DNA from: Rhodoplanes sp. Z2-YC6860
GTDB lineage: Bacteria; Pseudomonadota; Alphaproteobacteria; Rhizobiales; Xanthobacteraceae
Assembly: GCF_001579845.1 (NCBI RefSeq)
Contig: NZ_CP007440.1
Coordinates: 1,988,001-2,052,000, forward strand
Length of the DNA stretch: 64,000 nucleotides
Reading direction: 5' to 3'
Shown: piece by piece, positions 8,149 through 16,116 of the stretch
How positions within the stretch are numbered: the stretch's first letter is position 1
Layout of the letters: every line of letters begins with the position of its first letter
Notes under the pieces: generated by a model
What the model saw: only the letters and a program-made list of their open reading frames with translations
Databases searched by the model: none
Told to the model about the DNA's origin: nothing
Program-made: the position numbers and the translations under genes

Positions 8149-8426
8149 TCCCGAATGTGCTGGGGCCTATAACCGATCAACATCCGTTCCGTTTCAGCTC
8201 TGACGAACGCCATTGTCCATTTCCGCAGCGCTCCTGCCAAGCGCCCTTTTCACCCGTTGTTTACCAGCATCCCGGCAAATGGGAGGAAGGGGCAAATCCA
8301 GAATCCATCGAGCCATTCGCCGCGAAAACGGTTGCCGTCCGGCCGTCAAGCTGTGCAAGCTCCCCGGGTCGTAACGAGGTGTTAGCGTCGGCTCCCTATG
8401 TTGCCGGCCGAGGGTTGGGCAAGACA

Positions 8427-8804
8427 ATGACACAGATCGATCAGAACGTGAAAATTCTGCTTGCGGAAGACGACACCGATATGCGGCGCTTTCTGGTCAA
8501 AGCGCTGCAAAATGCCGGTTTTGACGTCATCTCCTACGACAACGGCATGTCGGCCTATCAGCGGCTGCGCGAGGAACCGTTCCAGCTGCTGCTGACCGAT
8601 ATCGTGATGCCTGAGATGGACGGCATCGAGCTGGCCCGCCGGGCCGCCGAACTCGACCCCGACATCAAGATCATGTTCATCACCGGCTTTGCAGCCGTGG
8701 CGCTGAACGCGGATTCGTCCGCGCCCAAGCAGGCCAAGGTGCTGTCCAAGCCGATCCATCTGCGCGACCTCGTCAACGAGGTCCAGAAGATGCTGGCCGC
8801 CTGA
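8427..8804 (+). CDS. cpdR: CpdR single-domain response regulator
   Basis: A 125-aa stand-alone receiver domain. Acidic pocket residues are in LLAEDDTD, the phospho-acceptor is Asp58 in LLTDIVMPEMDG, and the conserved Lys is in LSKPIHL. The sequence pattern (DMRRFLVKAL, FITGFAAVAL, LVNEVQKMLAA) matches CpdR, which in its unphosphorylated form delivers cell-cycle proteins such as CtrA to ClpXP at the cell pole. ATG at 8427 gives the usual CpdR length; an open frame continues upstream to 8157 but those residues look non-coding. The cognate kinase/phosphotransfer genes (CckA, ChpT) are not in the window. Confidence 0.92.
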   Translation: MTQIDQNVKILLAEDDTDMRRFLVKALQNAGFDVISYDNGMSAYQRLREEPFQLLLTDIVMPEMDGIELARRAAELDPDIKIMFITGFAAVALNADSSAPKQAKVLSKPIHLRDLVNEVQKMLAA

Positions 8805-8901
8805 ACGGCTGCCGGCGCCAAAATTAGGCTTTCGAGGCGGGGCGAGGCGCGTCCGGCGGCTTGCCTCCCATCCTCGCAGCCGATATGACCACGCGGCGGA
8901 T

Positions 8902-8976
8902 GGGCTCTTAGCTCAGCGGGAGAGCGTCCCCTTGACATGGGGAAGGTCACAGGTTCAATCCCTGTAGAGCCCACCA
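8902..8976 (+). tRNA. tRNA-Val (anticodon GAC)
   Basis: A complete 75-nt cloverleaf. The acceptor stem GGGCTCT pairs with AGAGCCC, the D arm is GCTC..GAGC, the anticodon stem TCCCC/GGGGA holds loop TTGACAT (anticodon GAC), and the T arm ACAGG-TTCAATC-CCTGT is standard. CCA is encoded (8974-8976). Decayed integrase genes begin about 130 bp downstream, so the 3' end of this tRNA probably served as a phage or island attachment site. Confidence 0.97.
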
Positions 8977-9111
8977 TCTAACCCTGCATTTGCTGGTGTT
9001 TGTGAGTGCTGCGCTTCTGCGTGTCGGCACCTTCCGGCAGAACAGTGCATCAACCTGGCGCGGTTCGGGTTGAAGTATCCCTGAAGTCTGATCGCTGTAT
9101 GTTCCGGTGGA

Positions 9112-9342
9112 TTATCCGACCTTCTTGATGTCGACCACCGGCATGTGGTCCGACAGTCGAGCGGCTTCGGTGACGACTACATGCTCGTAGCAGCGCGCGG
9201 ACTTTTCTGCTGACCAGCGCGTCTCCAACAGGTCGGAGGTGTCGGCGCCGCCGTAGCGACGCATCCAAGCACCATAGGTGTGCCGGAAGAGGTGGAAAGC
9301 TTCGCGGTCTGGCAGCGTCACCCCGGCGCGATGAGCGCCCGC
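9112..9342 (-). pseudogene. C-terminal remnant of a tyrosine recombinase (integrase)
   Basis: About 75 codons keep the catalytic C-terminus of a phage-type integrase: the HxxR box in FHLFRHTYGAW and the nucleophilic Tyr in SARCYEHVVV. The same frame is closed by a TGA at 9343-9345 immediately upstream, and everything N-terminal is missing; the FkbM gene ends 10 nt further up. The fragment points toward the tRNA-Val gene, the usual arrangement for an island integrase beside its attachment site. It cannot encode an active enzyme. Confidence 0.8.
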
Positions 9343-9351
9343 TCAAGGCGG

Positions 9352-10107
9352 CTAAATACGATACAGACGATCGCGATGAGTGAGCTGCACACACCGGCTA
9401 AATCCATGCTCGGCAAGGACAGTGTCCGCAGCCTTGACGTCGCGCACTTCGATGAGAATCGCATCTACGCTGCACCGCGTAAAATCCATACCTCGTAACG
9501 CCGCCAGTTCGCCCCCTTCAAGGTCGAGCACCATCAGGTCTATGTGGCGAACATCGTGCTCAGCGAGCAAATCGCTGAGTGTCTTGGCTGGGGCAAGGAA
9601 GATTTGCGCCGACAATTTCTTTTCTGATCCTACAAGATACGGATATCCGTCCGCGATCTGCCGCTGATGATTGATCTCGGCTAAAGCCGGGGCGAATGAC
9701 ATGAGGTTGCTGAAGCACATCTCAACGTGACCGCCAGCAAAATCGGGTGGCACCAGCGCGTAATGCTCGACGATGCTGCGAGGTCTGTTCCCCACACACT
9801 CGACAAACTTGTGTGGCAACGCCTCAACGAGTATTCCGCTCCAACCGCAATACAATTCGAGGTAGGCTGTGTTGGAAAAGAGCAGCCCGTCGTTGGCGCC
9901 AGCTTCGAAGAAGACCCCGCCGCGCTTGTTCCCGAACTCGCGCTTGATCGCCTCGTGTAATCCTTTGTCTGCGAACCGTCTTCGGAATGGTGGGTGCAGC
10001 TCCCGCTGCAGTACGCTCCGATACAGCGGTTCGATAGCGGGGAAGCGGTCTATGACTTTGCTATAAAGCGGAATAACTGCGTTCCGGATTCGACTGCGAA
10101 AATTCAT
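9352..10107 (-). CDS. FkbM-family methyltransferase
   Basis: SAM-dependent methyltransferase of 251 aa. The SAM-binding start is FFEAGANDG at about residues 66-74, followed by ILVEALP (acidic residue for the SAM ribose), and the family's LDLEGGE segment at about residue 194. FkbM proteins O-methylate sugars or polyketides and are frequent in surface-polysaccharide cargo of genomic islands. It lies between two dead integrase genes in locally AT-richer DNA, suggesting horizontal acquisition. The frame is intact, so it may still be functional. The acceptor is unknown, and no glycosyltransferase is nearby. Confidence 0.78.
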   Translation of the reverse strand: MNFRSRIRNAVIPLYSKVIDRFPAIEPLYRSVLQRELHPPFRRRFADKGLHEAIKREFGNKRGGVFFEAGANDGLLFSNTAYLELYCGWSGILVEALPHKFVECVGNRPRSIVEHYALVPPDFAGGHVEMCFSNLMSFAPALAEINHQRQIADGYPYLVGSEKKLSAQIFLAPAKTLSDLLAEHDVRHIDLMVLDLEGGELAALRGMDFTRCSVDAILIEVRDVKAADTVLAEHGFSRCVQLTHRDRLYRI

Positions 10108-10199
10108 GCCACGGCAGCATCACCCGCTATACGGGAACTGGCAATAGGCTCAGACGCTGGTGGTGATTTAAGCGATGGCGTTAATCCGTTTGTCGGGGT

Positions 10200-10734
10200 G
10201 TGTCCGACCGCGACGACTCCAACCGCCGCAAGCCGTTCGATCATGCCGACATGAAATTGATCCGCGCCAATCTGCACAAGTTGAGCGCGTACGATCAGTT
10301 GCTTGTGCGCGTACTGGCAACGGGTGGGATGAGACGTGGTGAGGCTTTCGCGATAGCCAGCGAACAAACGAAAGCCGTTGCTGCTTCACCATCGTCGGCA
10401 GAAAGACCGATCAATCGTTGCGCCGTGTGCCGTTCCCTGCGGACCTTGTGAAGCATCTGCCGAAAAAGATCAGCGGCCCGTTGTTTCCGGCCGTCTCGAT
10501 ACGGCGACCAAGCGGCTCGGCGCATGGTTGCGCGACATTGGAATCACGGACCCGAACAAAGTTCCGATGCACAGCTTTCGGCATCGCGCATAGGATCGTT
10601 TGCGCGCCGCCGGTTGTCCCCAAAATATCCGTTGGCAATTGTTAGGCCACGAACGCAAAACCGTTGCGGCTGGATATGGTGACGGCTCGCCAGTGCCGTT
10701 GCTCAAAACTTGGATTGACAAAATTGCGTTCTAA
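10200..10734 (+). pseudogene. Decayed tyrosine-recombinase gene with frameshifts and a nonsense codon
   Basis: Joining three reading frames restores a recombinase catalytic domain: YDQLLVRVLATGGMRRGEA (catalytic Arg box) in one frame, IVGRKTDQSLRRVPFPADL in a second, then VPMHSFRHRA, a TAG at 10591-10593, and DRLRAAGCPQ...WQLLGHERKTVAAGYG to TAA at 10734 in a third. At least two frameshifts (near 10375 and 10490) and one in-frame stop, probably CAG to TAG by comparison with the expected RAQDRLRAAG, inactivate it. It is oriented opposite to the fragment at 9.1 kb, so two separate integration events or a rearrangement may be recorded here. Confidence 0.8.
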
Positions 10735-11134
10735 TCGCCTGAAGGCCACTTTTGTACGATCAATTTATAACCCATAAGGCAGCCTAATTCCGTATTTTAC
10801 CTGACAACGAACGCAGTGAATTGCGCAACCGACGCTTCCAATAAGCGAACTAGATCGTTACGGTTGTAAGGTTGCCCACGTCCACAACGTGCCGAAGTTG
10901 GCGTGCAATTACAGGGCGGCCGATCATTGCCATCGGCAGGCATTTTCTTGGACTCAAGCAATTTTAGACAGCCCGGCGATGAACGCCGGGCGCATTCAGT
11001 TGGGGGCCTTGGACCGATGGCTATCACTTAACAGCCCGATTGCTCGCGGCCGATTCGCCATAGCGAGAAACCTCTCATCACTTTTTGGAAAAGAACGTGC
11101 AGCACCCGTGCTGACGCGGCTTGGAGAGATTTGC
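10735..11134. other. Gene-poor, AT-richer stretch of the island remnant
   Basis: No convincing gene is seen in these 400 bp. Several frames of 60-115 codons are open on both strands, but none has a recognisable domain, a convincing ribosome binding site or the third-position bias of neighbouring genes. The DNA is probably decaying island sequence after the integrase pseudogene. Confidence 0.5.
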
Positions 11135-11236
11135 ATGCGAACTAGCCTTGCTGCCTTGGTGTTACTGCAACTGATATGTGTCTGCATCCTCGGCAATTCG
11201 ATCCAGTGCTTTGTGCGACCAAAAGGCATGGATTGA
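11135..11236 (+). CDS. Possible 33-aa hydrophobic peptide
   Basis: A short frame with a good ribosome binding site (GGAGAG, 6 nt before ATG) encodes a peptide that is almost entirely one hydrophobic helix (LAALVLLQLICVCIL) and ends RPKGMD. The size and layout would suit a membrane microprotein or toxin-like peptide. There is no antisense RNA or partner gene that I can identify, and the surrounding DNA is degenerate. Confidence 0.25.
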   Translation: MRTSLAALVLLQLICVCILGNSIQCFVRPKGMD

Positions 11237-11428
11237 GCCGGAAATTGGATAGATAACCCCTGTTACCCAACGGTAGTTTTCGAAATGATCTTAGCTTGCG
11301 TGTCTCTGTTCATTGCATTCGCCGCCGTGCCGCTCGCGCCACTTCTGCAATTGTTGCGATACCTTTGTGGTCGGAATTCCGATTGCGATCCGACTTCATC
11401 GCTCTTCCCGCCACTTTCGGACGGAAGC

Positions 11429-11635
11429 TCAACGGAGCTTGGCGACATGTGTGAAGTCAATGTTCTGGCCTTCGTGCGCGCAGGCGTTGGAGCAGTAGAA
11501 GTGCCCATCGTTGCCGTGGACACACCGGCCAAGGAATGGCCTACGGCACGACGGCAGGAAGCAGGAAAGCGGAAAGTCCGCGTCTAAGTGGTGAGAGCGC
11601 TTGCGCGGATATTCGTTCTCGGTTGCCGTCATCAT
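11429..11635 (-). CDS. Small Cys/His protein, zinc-finger-like
   Basis: A 68-codon frame whose C-terminal half reads CVHGNDGHFYCSNACAHEG, a compact cluster of Cys and His residues like short zinc-binding proteins of rhizobial genomes. The N-terminal 25 residues look unrelated to that module, so the true start is uncertain or the gene is a fusion remnant. It is in the island remnant with no recognised partner. Function unknown. Confidence 0.35.
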   Translation of the reverse strand: MMTATENEYPRKRSHHLDADFPLSCFLPSCRRPFLGRCVHGNDGHFYCSNACAHEGQNIDFTHVAKLR

Positions 11636-11738
11636 TGCGCACGTCCAACGCTTGGCCCGGCTAGGTCGATCGCAAACTTCTGTCTGAACGCGGCGGCGTC
11701 GGAAGCCTGCTCGAAGAGGTAGAGGGCGGGTGTCCGAT

Positions 11739-11945
11739 TCAGGACGTAAATCGGACAACTCTTGACGCTTGCGGTTCATCCTTCGAAGGGATCGGCAATT
11801 CCGCATATGAGTGCCTGCGGTCACAAACTTTGCACTCAAAGTGGTAGATGGTGTCCTGGCCGCTGACGTGGACCACCACAAGCCACGTCCGCAGTCCGCA
11901 GCAAATTGGATACTCAATGTCGATATCGGCCGCTGGCTGTCGCAT
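11739..11945 (-). CDS. Small zinc-ribbon-like protein
   Basis: A 68-aa frame with a CC...(N)...FECKVCDRRHSY pattern: one Cys pair near residue 15 (YPICCGLRTW) and a second, better conserved CxxC near residue 38. Small proteins with the arrangement CPxCG-xTW...FECxxC are common in Bradyrhizobium-type genomes and are of unknown role. Here the first CxxC appears altered (ICCG), so it may be losing metal binding. A FixK/FNR-like box lies about 65-80 bp upstream of the start. Confidence 0.4.
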   Translation of the reverse strand: MRQPAADIDIEYPICCGLRTWLVVVHVSGQDTIYHFECKVCDRRHSYAELPIPSKDEPQASRVVRFTS

Positions 11946-11980
11946 GCTGTTCAGCCCTTGCGTTTCGGCTTGACTCTTTA

Positions 11981-12022
11981 CAGGATCACGATCCTGTCTT
12001 GCGCGTCATTGATCTAGCGCAA
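11981..12022. promoter_or_regulatory. Inverted repeat and FixK/FNR-like box
   Basis: CAGGAT-CACG-ATCCTG (11981-11996) is a perfect interrupted palindrome. Twelve bases later TTGATCTAGCGCAA (12009-12022) fits the FixK2-type pattern TTG(A/C)-N6-(T/G)CAA used for low-oxygen control in Bradyrhizobium. The site would sit upstream of the small zinc-ribbon gene read leftwards; the TetR gene on the other side is not downstream of it. A single match of this length can occur by chance. Confidence 0.35.
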
Positions 12023-12185
12023 CCCAGCAAGCGGTTACCGGCGCGGGGCGAGGCAGGGAACGAATGCAAGACCTTTAGCCGGCATATGCCCAGCCTAGCT
12101 TTTCGGCGCATGCGCGGCGATCCTACGGGCTCCGGCGCTAACCGGCGGCCTGAGCGCCACAGAGCTGCGGGTTGCGCAGGGTGCG

Positions 12186-12773
12186 TTATCCGCCCTTGCC
12201 CTTGAACGATCGAACCACAGCCGTCGCCATCGCGGCGAAATCCACCGGCTGAGCTTCGCGCCGGCTGGTCTGCCGGGTCACGCGCGCGCCCTCGAACAAG
12301 GTCGTGAGGATGTCGGCCAGAAGCTCCGATCGCGCGACACCTGCGCCGCCGCAGACCGTCGCGAGCCAATCGCGGTGCTCGGCCTTGAACTCCGCGATGA
12401 CGCGATGCGCGGGATGGTCGTCGTCGGCCAGCTCGACGGCAGCGTTGATCAGGTCGCAGCCACGACAGTCCGTGGCAATCACTTCGGTGGCGAGCTCGAT
12501 CCACTCCTTCAGCTGCGCGCGACGATCGTTCGGATGACGCGCTTCGAGCTCGGCCCAGTATGAACGTGCTTCCGCAATGGCCGTACGGAGGCATTCGACG
12601 ATCAACTCGTCCTTCGAATCAAAATGACGGTAGAGCGTCATCTTGTTCGTGCCGGCGGCTTCGGCGATCGCATCGACGCCCACACCGCGATACCCCTTCT
12701 TGTGAAAGAGGTCCCGGGCGGTTTCCACAATACGGTCACGGGGACGCGTCAAAACCCCATCCGTCATCTTCAA
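12186..12773 (-). CDS. TetR/AcrR-family repressor of the adjacent RND pump
   Basis: DNA-binding repressor of 195 aa with the canonical TetR N-terminus (IVETARDLFHKKGYRGVGVDAIAEAAGTNKMTLYRHF split over residues 15-50, helix-turn-helix at about 34-53) and a ligand-binding C-terminal domain. It is divergent from the RND permease/adaptor pair at 12947, the classical arrangement for an efflux repressor such as AcrR or NalC. The shared 173-bp intergenic region contains an obvious palindromic operator, so it probably represses both the pump and itself until an unknown inducer binds. Confidence 0.9.
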   Translation of the reverse strand: MKMTDGVLTRPRDRIVETARDLFHKKGYRGVGVDAIAEAAGTNKMTLYRHFDSKDELIVECLRTAIAEARSYWAELEARHPNDRRAQLKEWIELATEVIATDCRGCDLINAAVELADDDHPAHRVIAEFKAEHRDWLATVCGGAGVARSELLADILTTLFEGARVTRQTSRREAQPVDFAAMATAVVRSFKGKGG

Positions 12774-12818
12774 ATTGCCTTCCCGGGTTTTCGGGACCTC
12801 CCGGACCGATGCATCGCC

Positions 12819-12862
12819 TTGACAGAGGTGTGACCGGTCTGTAACTGTTACTTACCGGTAAC
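12819..12862 (+). promoter_or_regulatory. Promoter and palindromic operator for the TetR/RND divergon
   Basis: A consensus -35 TTGACA (12819-12824) is followed after 17 nt by TAACTG as a weak -10. Over and beyond the -10 lie two linked inverted repeats: GTAAC-T-GTTAC (12841-12851) and GTTAC-TTACCG-GTAAC (12847-12862), which share the middle half-site. This is the expected form of a TetR-family operator that blocks RNA polymerase at the pump promoter. Confidence 0.65.
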
Positions 12863-12946
12863 ACCCGTAAGGACTCGCCGTCAAGCGGAAAGGGTCGAGC
12901 GGGCCGGGGATCACCCAACGTCTCGCTGTTCGGGCCTTCAGAACAC

Positions 12947-15900
12947 ATGGTCGGTTTTTTCATTCAGCGTCCGATCTTCGCATCGGCCATCGCAGTGATC
13001 ATGGTCCTTGCCGGATCGATCTGCTTTTTCCTTTTGCCGATCTCGCAGTTCCCGGACATCACGCCGCCGCAGGTCATCGTGCAGGCGAACTATCCGGGCG
13101 CCAGCGCCCAGGTCGTCGCCGACACCGTCACGACTCCGCTTGAGCAGCAGATCAACGGCGTCCAGGGCATGACCTACATGTCGTCGTCGAGCTCGAATGA
13201 CGGCTCGGCGATGATCACCATCACGTTCGAAGTCGGCTATTCGCTCGATATCGCAGCGGTCGACGTGCAGAACCGTGTCGCGCAGGCGTCGTCCGCGCTG
13301 CCTGCGATCGTCAATCAGGCCGGCATCACGATCAAGAAGCAGAATCCGAACTTCGTCCTGATCGTCAATCTCACCTCGCCGGATCATTCCGTCGATCCCG
13401 TCGCGCTGTCGAACTATGCCTATCTCCAGATCGCCGATCCGTTGAAGCGCGTTCCCGGCGTCGGCGACGTGCAGTTCTTCGGCGAGCGGCGCTATTCGAT
13501 GCGCGTCTGGCTCGATCCGGACAAGCTTTCCAATCTCGGCCTCACCGCCGTCGATGTGCAGCAGGCCGTCGCGGAGCAGAACATCCAGGTTGCGGCGGGC
13601 AAGATCGGCCAGGCTCCGGCCCCCGCCGGCACGGCTTTCGAGATGCAGGTCAACGCAGTCGGCCGGCTCGCCAATCCCGAGGAGTTTGGCGAGATCGTCG
13701 TGCGCTCCGACCCGACCAAGGGATCGGCTGTGCGCTTGAAGGATGTCGCGCGTCTCGAGCTCGGCGCGCTGACATACACGTCGTCGGGTTTCTTCGGTGA
13801 CGATCCGACCGTGGTGCTCGCCGTATTCCAGGCGGCCAACTCGAACGCCTTGCAGCTCAAGGACAACGTCAAAGCCAAGATGGACGAGTTGGCGAAGCGA
13901 TTCCCGCCGGGCATCGAATACGCCATGCACTACGACACCACGCGCTTCGTGTCGGCCTCGATGCACGACGTGATGGTCACGTTGTTCGAGGCGCTGATCC
14001 TCGTGATTTTCGTCGTCTACATCTTCCTGCAGAGCTGGCGCACGACGCTCATTCCCGTGATCGCGATCCCGGTCTCCCTGATTGCGACTTTGATCGTGAT
14101 GCGGCTGCTCGGCTTCTCGTTGAACATGCTGAGCCTGCTCGGCATGGTTCTGGCGATCGGCCTCGTGGTCGACGACGCCATCGTCGTGGTCGAGAACGTC
14201 GAACGTCAGCTCGAGGCCGGACTGCGCCCGCTCGAGGCCGCCCGCAAGGCCATGAGCGAAGTCACCGGCCCGATCATCGCGACGACCGCGGTGTTGATGG
14301 CGGTGTTCATTCCGGTCGCCTTCATCCCGGGCGTCGCGGGCCGGCTGTACAATCAGTTCGCTCTGACGGTGGCGATCTCCGTCGGCATCTCCGCCTTAAA
14401 TTCGCTGACGCTCAGTCCCGCGCTCAGCGCGGCCTTCCTGCGCCATCGCGGCGAGGTCACGTTCAAACCGTTCGTCTGGTTCAACCGCGGTTTCGGCTGG
14501 CTCTCGCATCAATACGCCGAAGGCGTGCGCCACCTCATCGGGTGGTGGAAGCCGATCATCGTGGTGTTCGTGGTGGCGCTTGGCGCGACCTATTGGATCT
14601 CGACGCGCATCCCGTCGACCTTCCTGCCGGTCGAGGACCAGGGCTATTTCTTCGTCGTCATCCAGATGCCGGACGGCTCGTCGCTTCAGCGCACCGACGA
14701 ATTCGCCAAGAAGGTTCGCGGCATCCTGCAGGAGACACCCGGCGTCGACATCGTCGGCTCCATCACCGGCTTCAACTTCCTGACCTATGCGGCGCAGTCG
14801 AACTCCGCGGTGGAGTTCGCCATCCTGAAGCCCTGGGACGAGCGGCCGCCGGAGCAGAGCGCGCCCAATCTGGTCAACGCGCTGCGAGGCAAACTTTTGT
14901 CGCTGCCGGAAGGCATCGCGCTCAGCTTCGACCCGCCGTCCATCCCTGGCATGGGCTCGACCGGCGGCTTCGAGTTTCAGGTCGAGGATCTGAGCGGCCG
15001 CGGCCCCAATGCGCTGAACGAGGCGTTGCAGGCGGTGCTCGCCGAGGCGCGCAAGCAGCCGCAGCTTGCGAGCCACGGTCTGTTCTCGCCGTTCTCGAAT
15101 TCGACGCCGCAATTCAAATACGACCTGGATCGTAACAAGGCGAAGCTCTTGGGCCTCAACCTCCCGGACATCTTCAACACGCTGCAGATCTATCTCGGCT
15201 CGCTCTATGTGAACGACTTCAACCTGTTCGGCCGCAATTTCCGGGTGACGATGCAGGCCGAGAAGGACGCGCGCAGTTCCGAGAACGACATTTCCAAGCT
15301 CTATGTCCGCAACTCGGCGGGCGGCATGGTGCCGCTGTCGACGCTGGGCTCGCTGAAACCCATCGTCGGGCCGGAAACGGTGTCGCATTACAACAACTAC
15401 GCCTCCGCGGTGATCAACGGCACGCCGGCTCCGGGCTTCAGCTCGGGGCAGGCCATCGCTGCCATGGAGCGCGCGGCCGCGATCGCGCTGCCGCGCGACT
15501 TCAGCTTCGAGTGGACCGGCATCACGTTCCAGGAGCTCAAAGCCGGCTCGATCGCCACCGTCGTGTTCGCGCTCGCCATCGTGTTCGTGTTCCTCATCCT
15601 GGCGGCGCAGTATGAAAGCTGGTCGATGCCATTCATGGTGCTGCTCGCCGTGCCGCTGGCGCTGTTCGGTGCGCTGGCCGCGCTCTGGATCAGGGGGCTG
15701 CAGATCGACGTCTATTCGCAGATCGGCTTCGTCATGCTGATCGGACTAGCGGCGAAGAACGCGATTCTGATCGTCGAATTCGCCAAGCATCTGCGCGAAA
15801 GCGGCATGGGCATCGTCGAAGCCGCCATGGAGGCGGGCCGGCTCCGTCTGCGCCCGATCCTGATGACGGCCTTCGCCTTCATCCTCGGCGTGGTGCCGCT

Positions 15901-16108
15901 GATGCTGGCGACCGGCGCAGGTGCTGCGAGCCGGCAGTCGATCGGCACCACCGTGTTCGGCGGCATGCTGGCCGCAACGGTCCTGACGCTGCTGATGGTG
16001 CCGGTGTTCTACGCCCTGATCGAGCGGGCGCGCGAGGCGCGCGAAACCCGCTCGGGATCACCACATGACGGTCACACGCCGCGGCTTGGCGCAGAGCCAG
16101 CCGAATAG
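12947..16108 (+). CDS. RND efflux permease, HAE1 (AcrB/MexF-like)
   Basis: Inner-membrane proton-driven drug efflux pump of 1053 aa, full length for HAE1. N-terminal FFIQRPIFASAIAVIMVLAG is the first helix, followed by the periplasmic porter domain and the two sets of helices. The proton-relay residues are all present: Asp409-Asp410 in GLVVDDAIVVVENVER (TM4) and Lys937 in GLAAKNAILIVEF (TM10). It is followed after 8 nt by its membrane-fusion protein, so the two form an operon (permease first, the reverse of acrAB) under the divergent TetR. No outer-membrane TolC-type gene is present, so an unlinked channel must be used. Confidence 0.95.
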   Translation: MVGFFIQRPIFASAIAVIMVLAGSICFFLLPISQFPDITPPQVIVQANYPGASAQVVADTVTTPLEQQINGVQGMTYMSSSSSNDGSAMITITFEVGYSLDIAAVDVQNRVAQASSALPAIVNQAGITIKKQNPNFVLIVNLTSPDHSVDPVALSNYAYLQIADPLKRVPGVGDVQFFGERRYSMRVWLDPDKLSNLGLTAVDVQQAVAEQNIQVAAGKIGQAPAPAGTAFEMQVNAVGRLANPEEFGEIVVRSDPTKGSAVRLKDVARLELGALTYTSSGFFGDDPTVVLAVFQAANSNALQLKDNVKAKMDELAKRFPPGIEYAMHYDTTRFVSASMHDVMVTLFEALILVIFVVYIFLQSWRTTLIPVIAIPVSLIATLIVMRLLGFSLNMLSLLGMVLAIGLVVDDAIVVVENVERQLEAGLRPLEAARKAMSEVTGPIIATTAVLMAVFIPVAFIPGVAGRLYNQFALTVAISVGISALNSLTLSPALSAAFLRHRGEVTFKPFVWFNRGFGWLSHQYAEGVRHLIGWWKPIIVVFVVALGATYWISTRIPSTFLPVEDQGYFFVVIQMPDGSSLQRTDEFAKKVRGILQETPGVDIVGSITGFNFLTYAAQSNSAVEFAILKPWDERPPEQSAPNLVNALRGKLLSLPEGIALSFDPPSIPGMGSTGGFEFQVEDLSGRGPNALNEALQAVLAEARKQPQLASHGLFSPFSNSTPQFKYDLDRNKAKLLGLNLPDIFNTLQIYLGSLYVNDFNLFGRNFRVTMQAEKDARSSENDISKLYVRNSAGGMVPLSTLGSLKPIVGPETVSHYNNYASAVINGTPAPGFSSGQAIAAMERAAAIALPRDFSFEWTGITFQELKAGSIATVVFALAIVFVFLILAAQYESWSMPFMVLLAVPLALFGALAALWIRGLQIDVYSQIGFVMLIGLAAKNAILIVEFAKHLRESGMGIVEAAMEAGRLRLRPILMTAFAFILGVVPLMLATGAGAASRQSIGTTVFGGMLAATVLTLLMVPVFYALIERAREARETRSGSPHDGHTPRLGAEPAE

Positions 16109-16116
16109 GCGACGGA

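Noticed and set aside
11263-11532. An 89-codon Thr/Ser-rich minus-strand frame
   Set aside because: No ribosome binding site, no domain, and it overlaps a frame with better Cys/His pattern.
9000-12185. A second copy of the tRNA-Val 3' end as attR
   Set aside because: I looked for the T-arm/acceptor sequence downstream and did not find it; the far island boundary is not visible.
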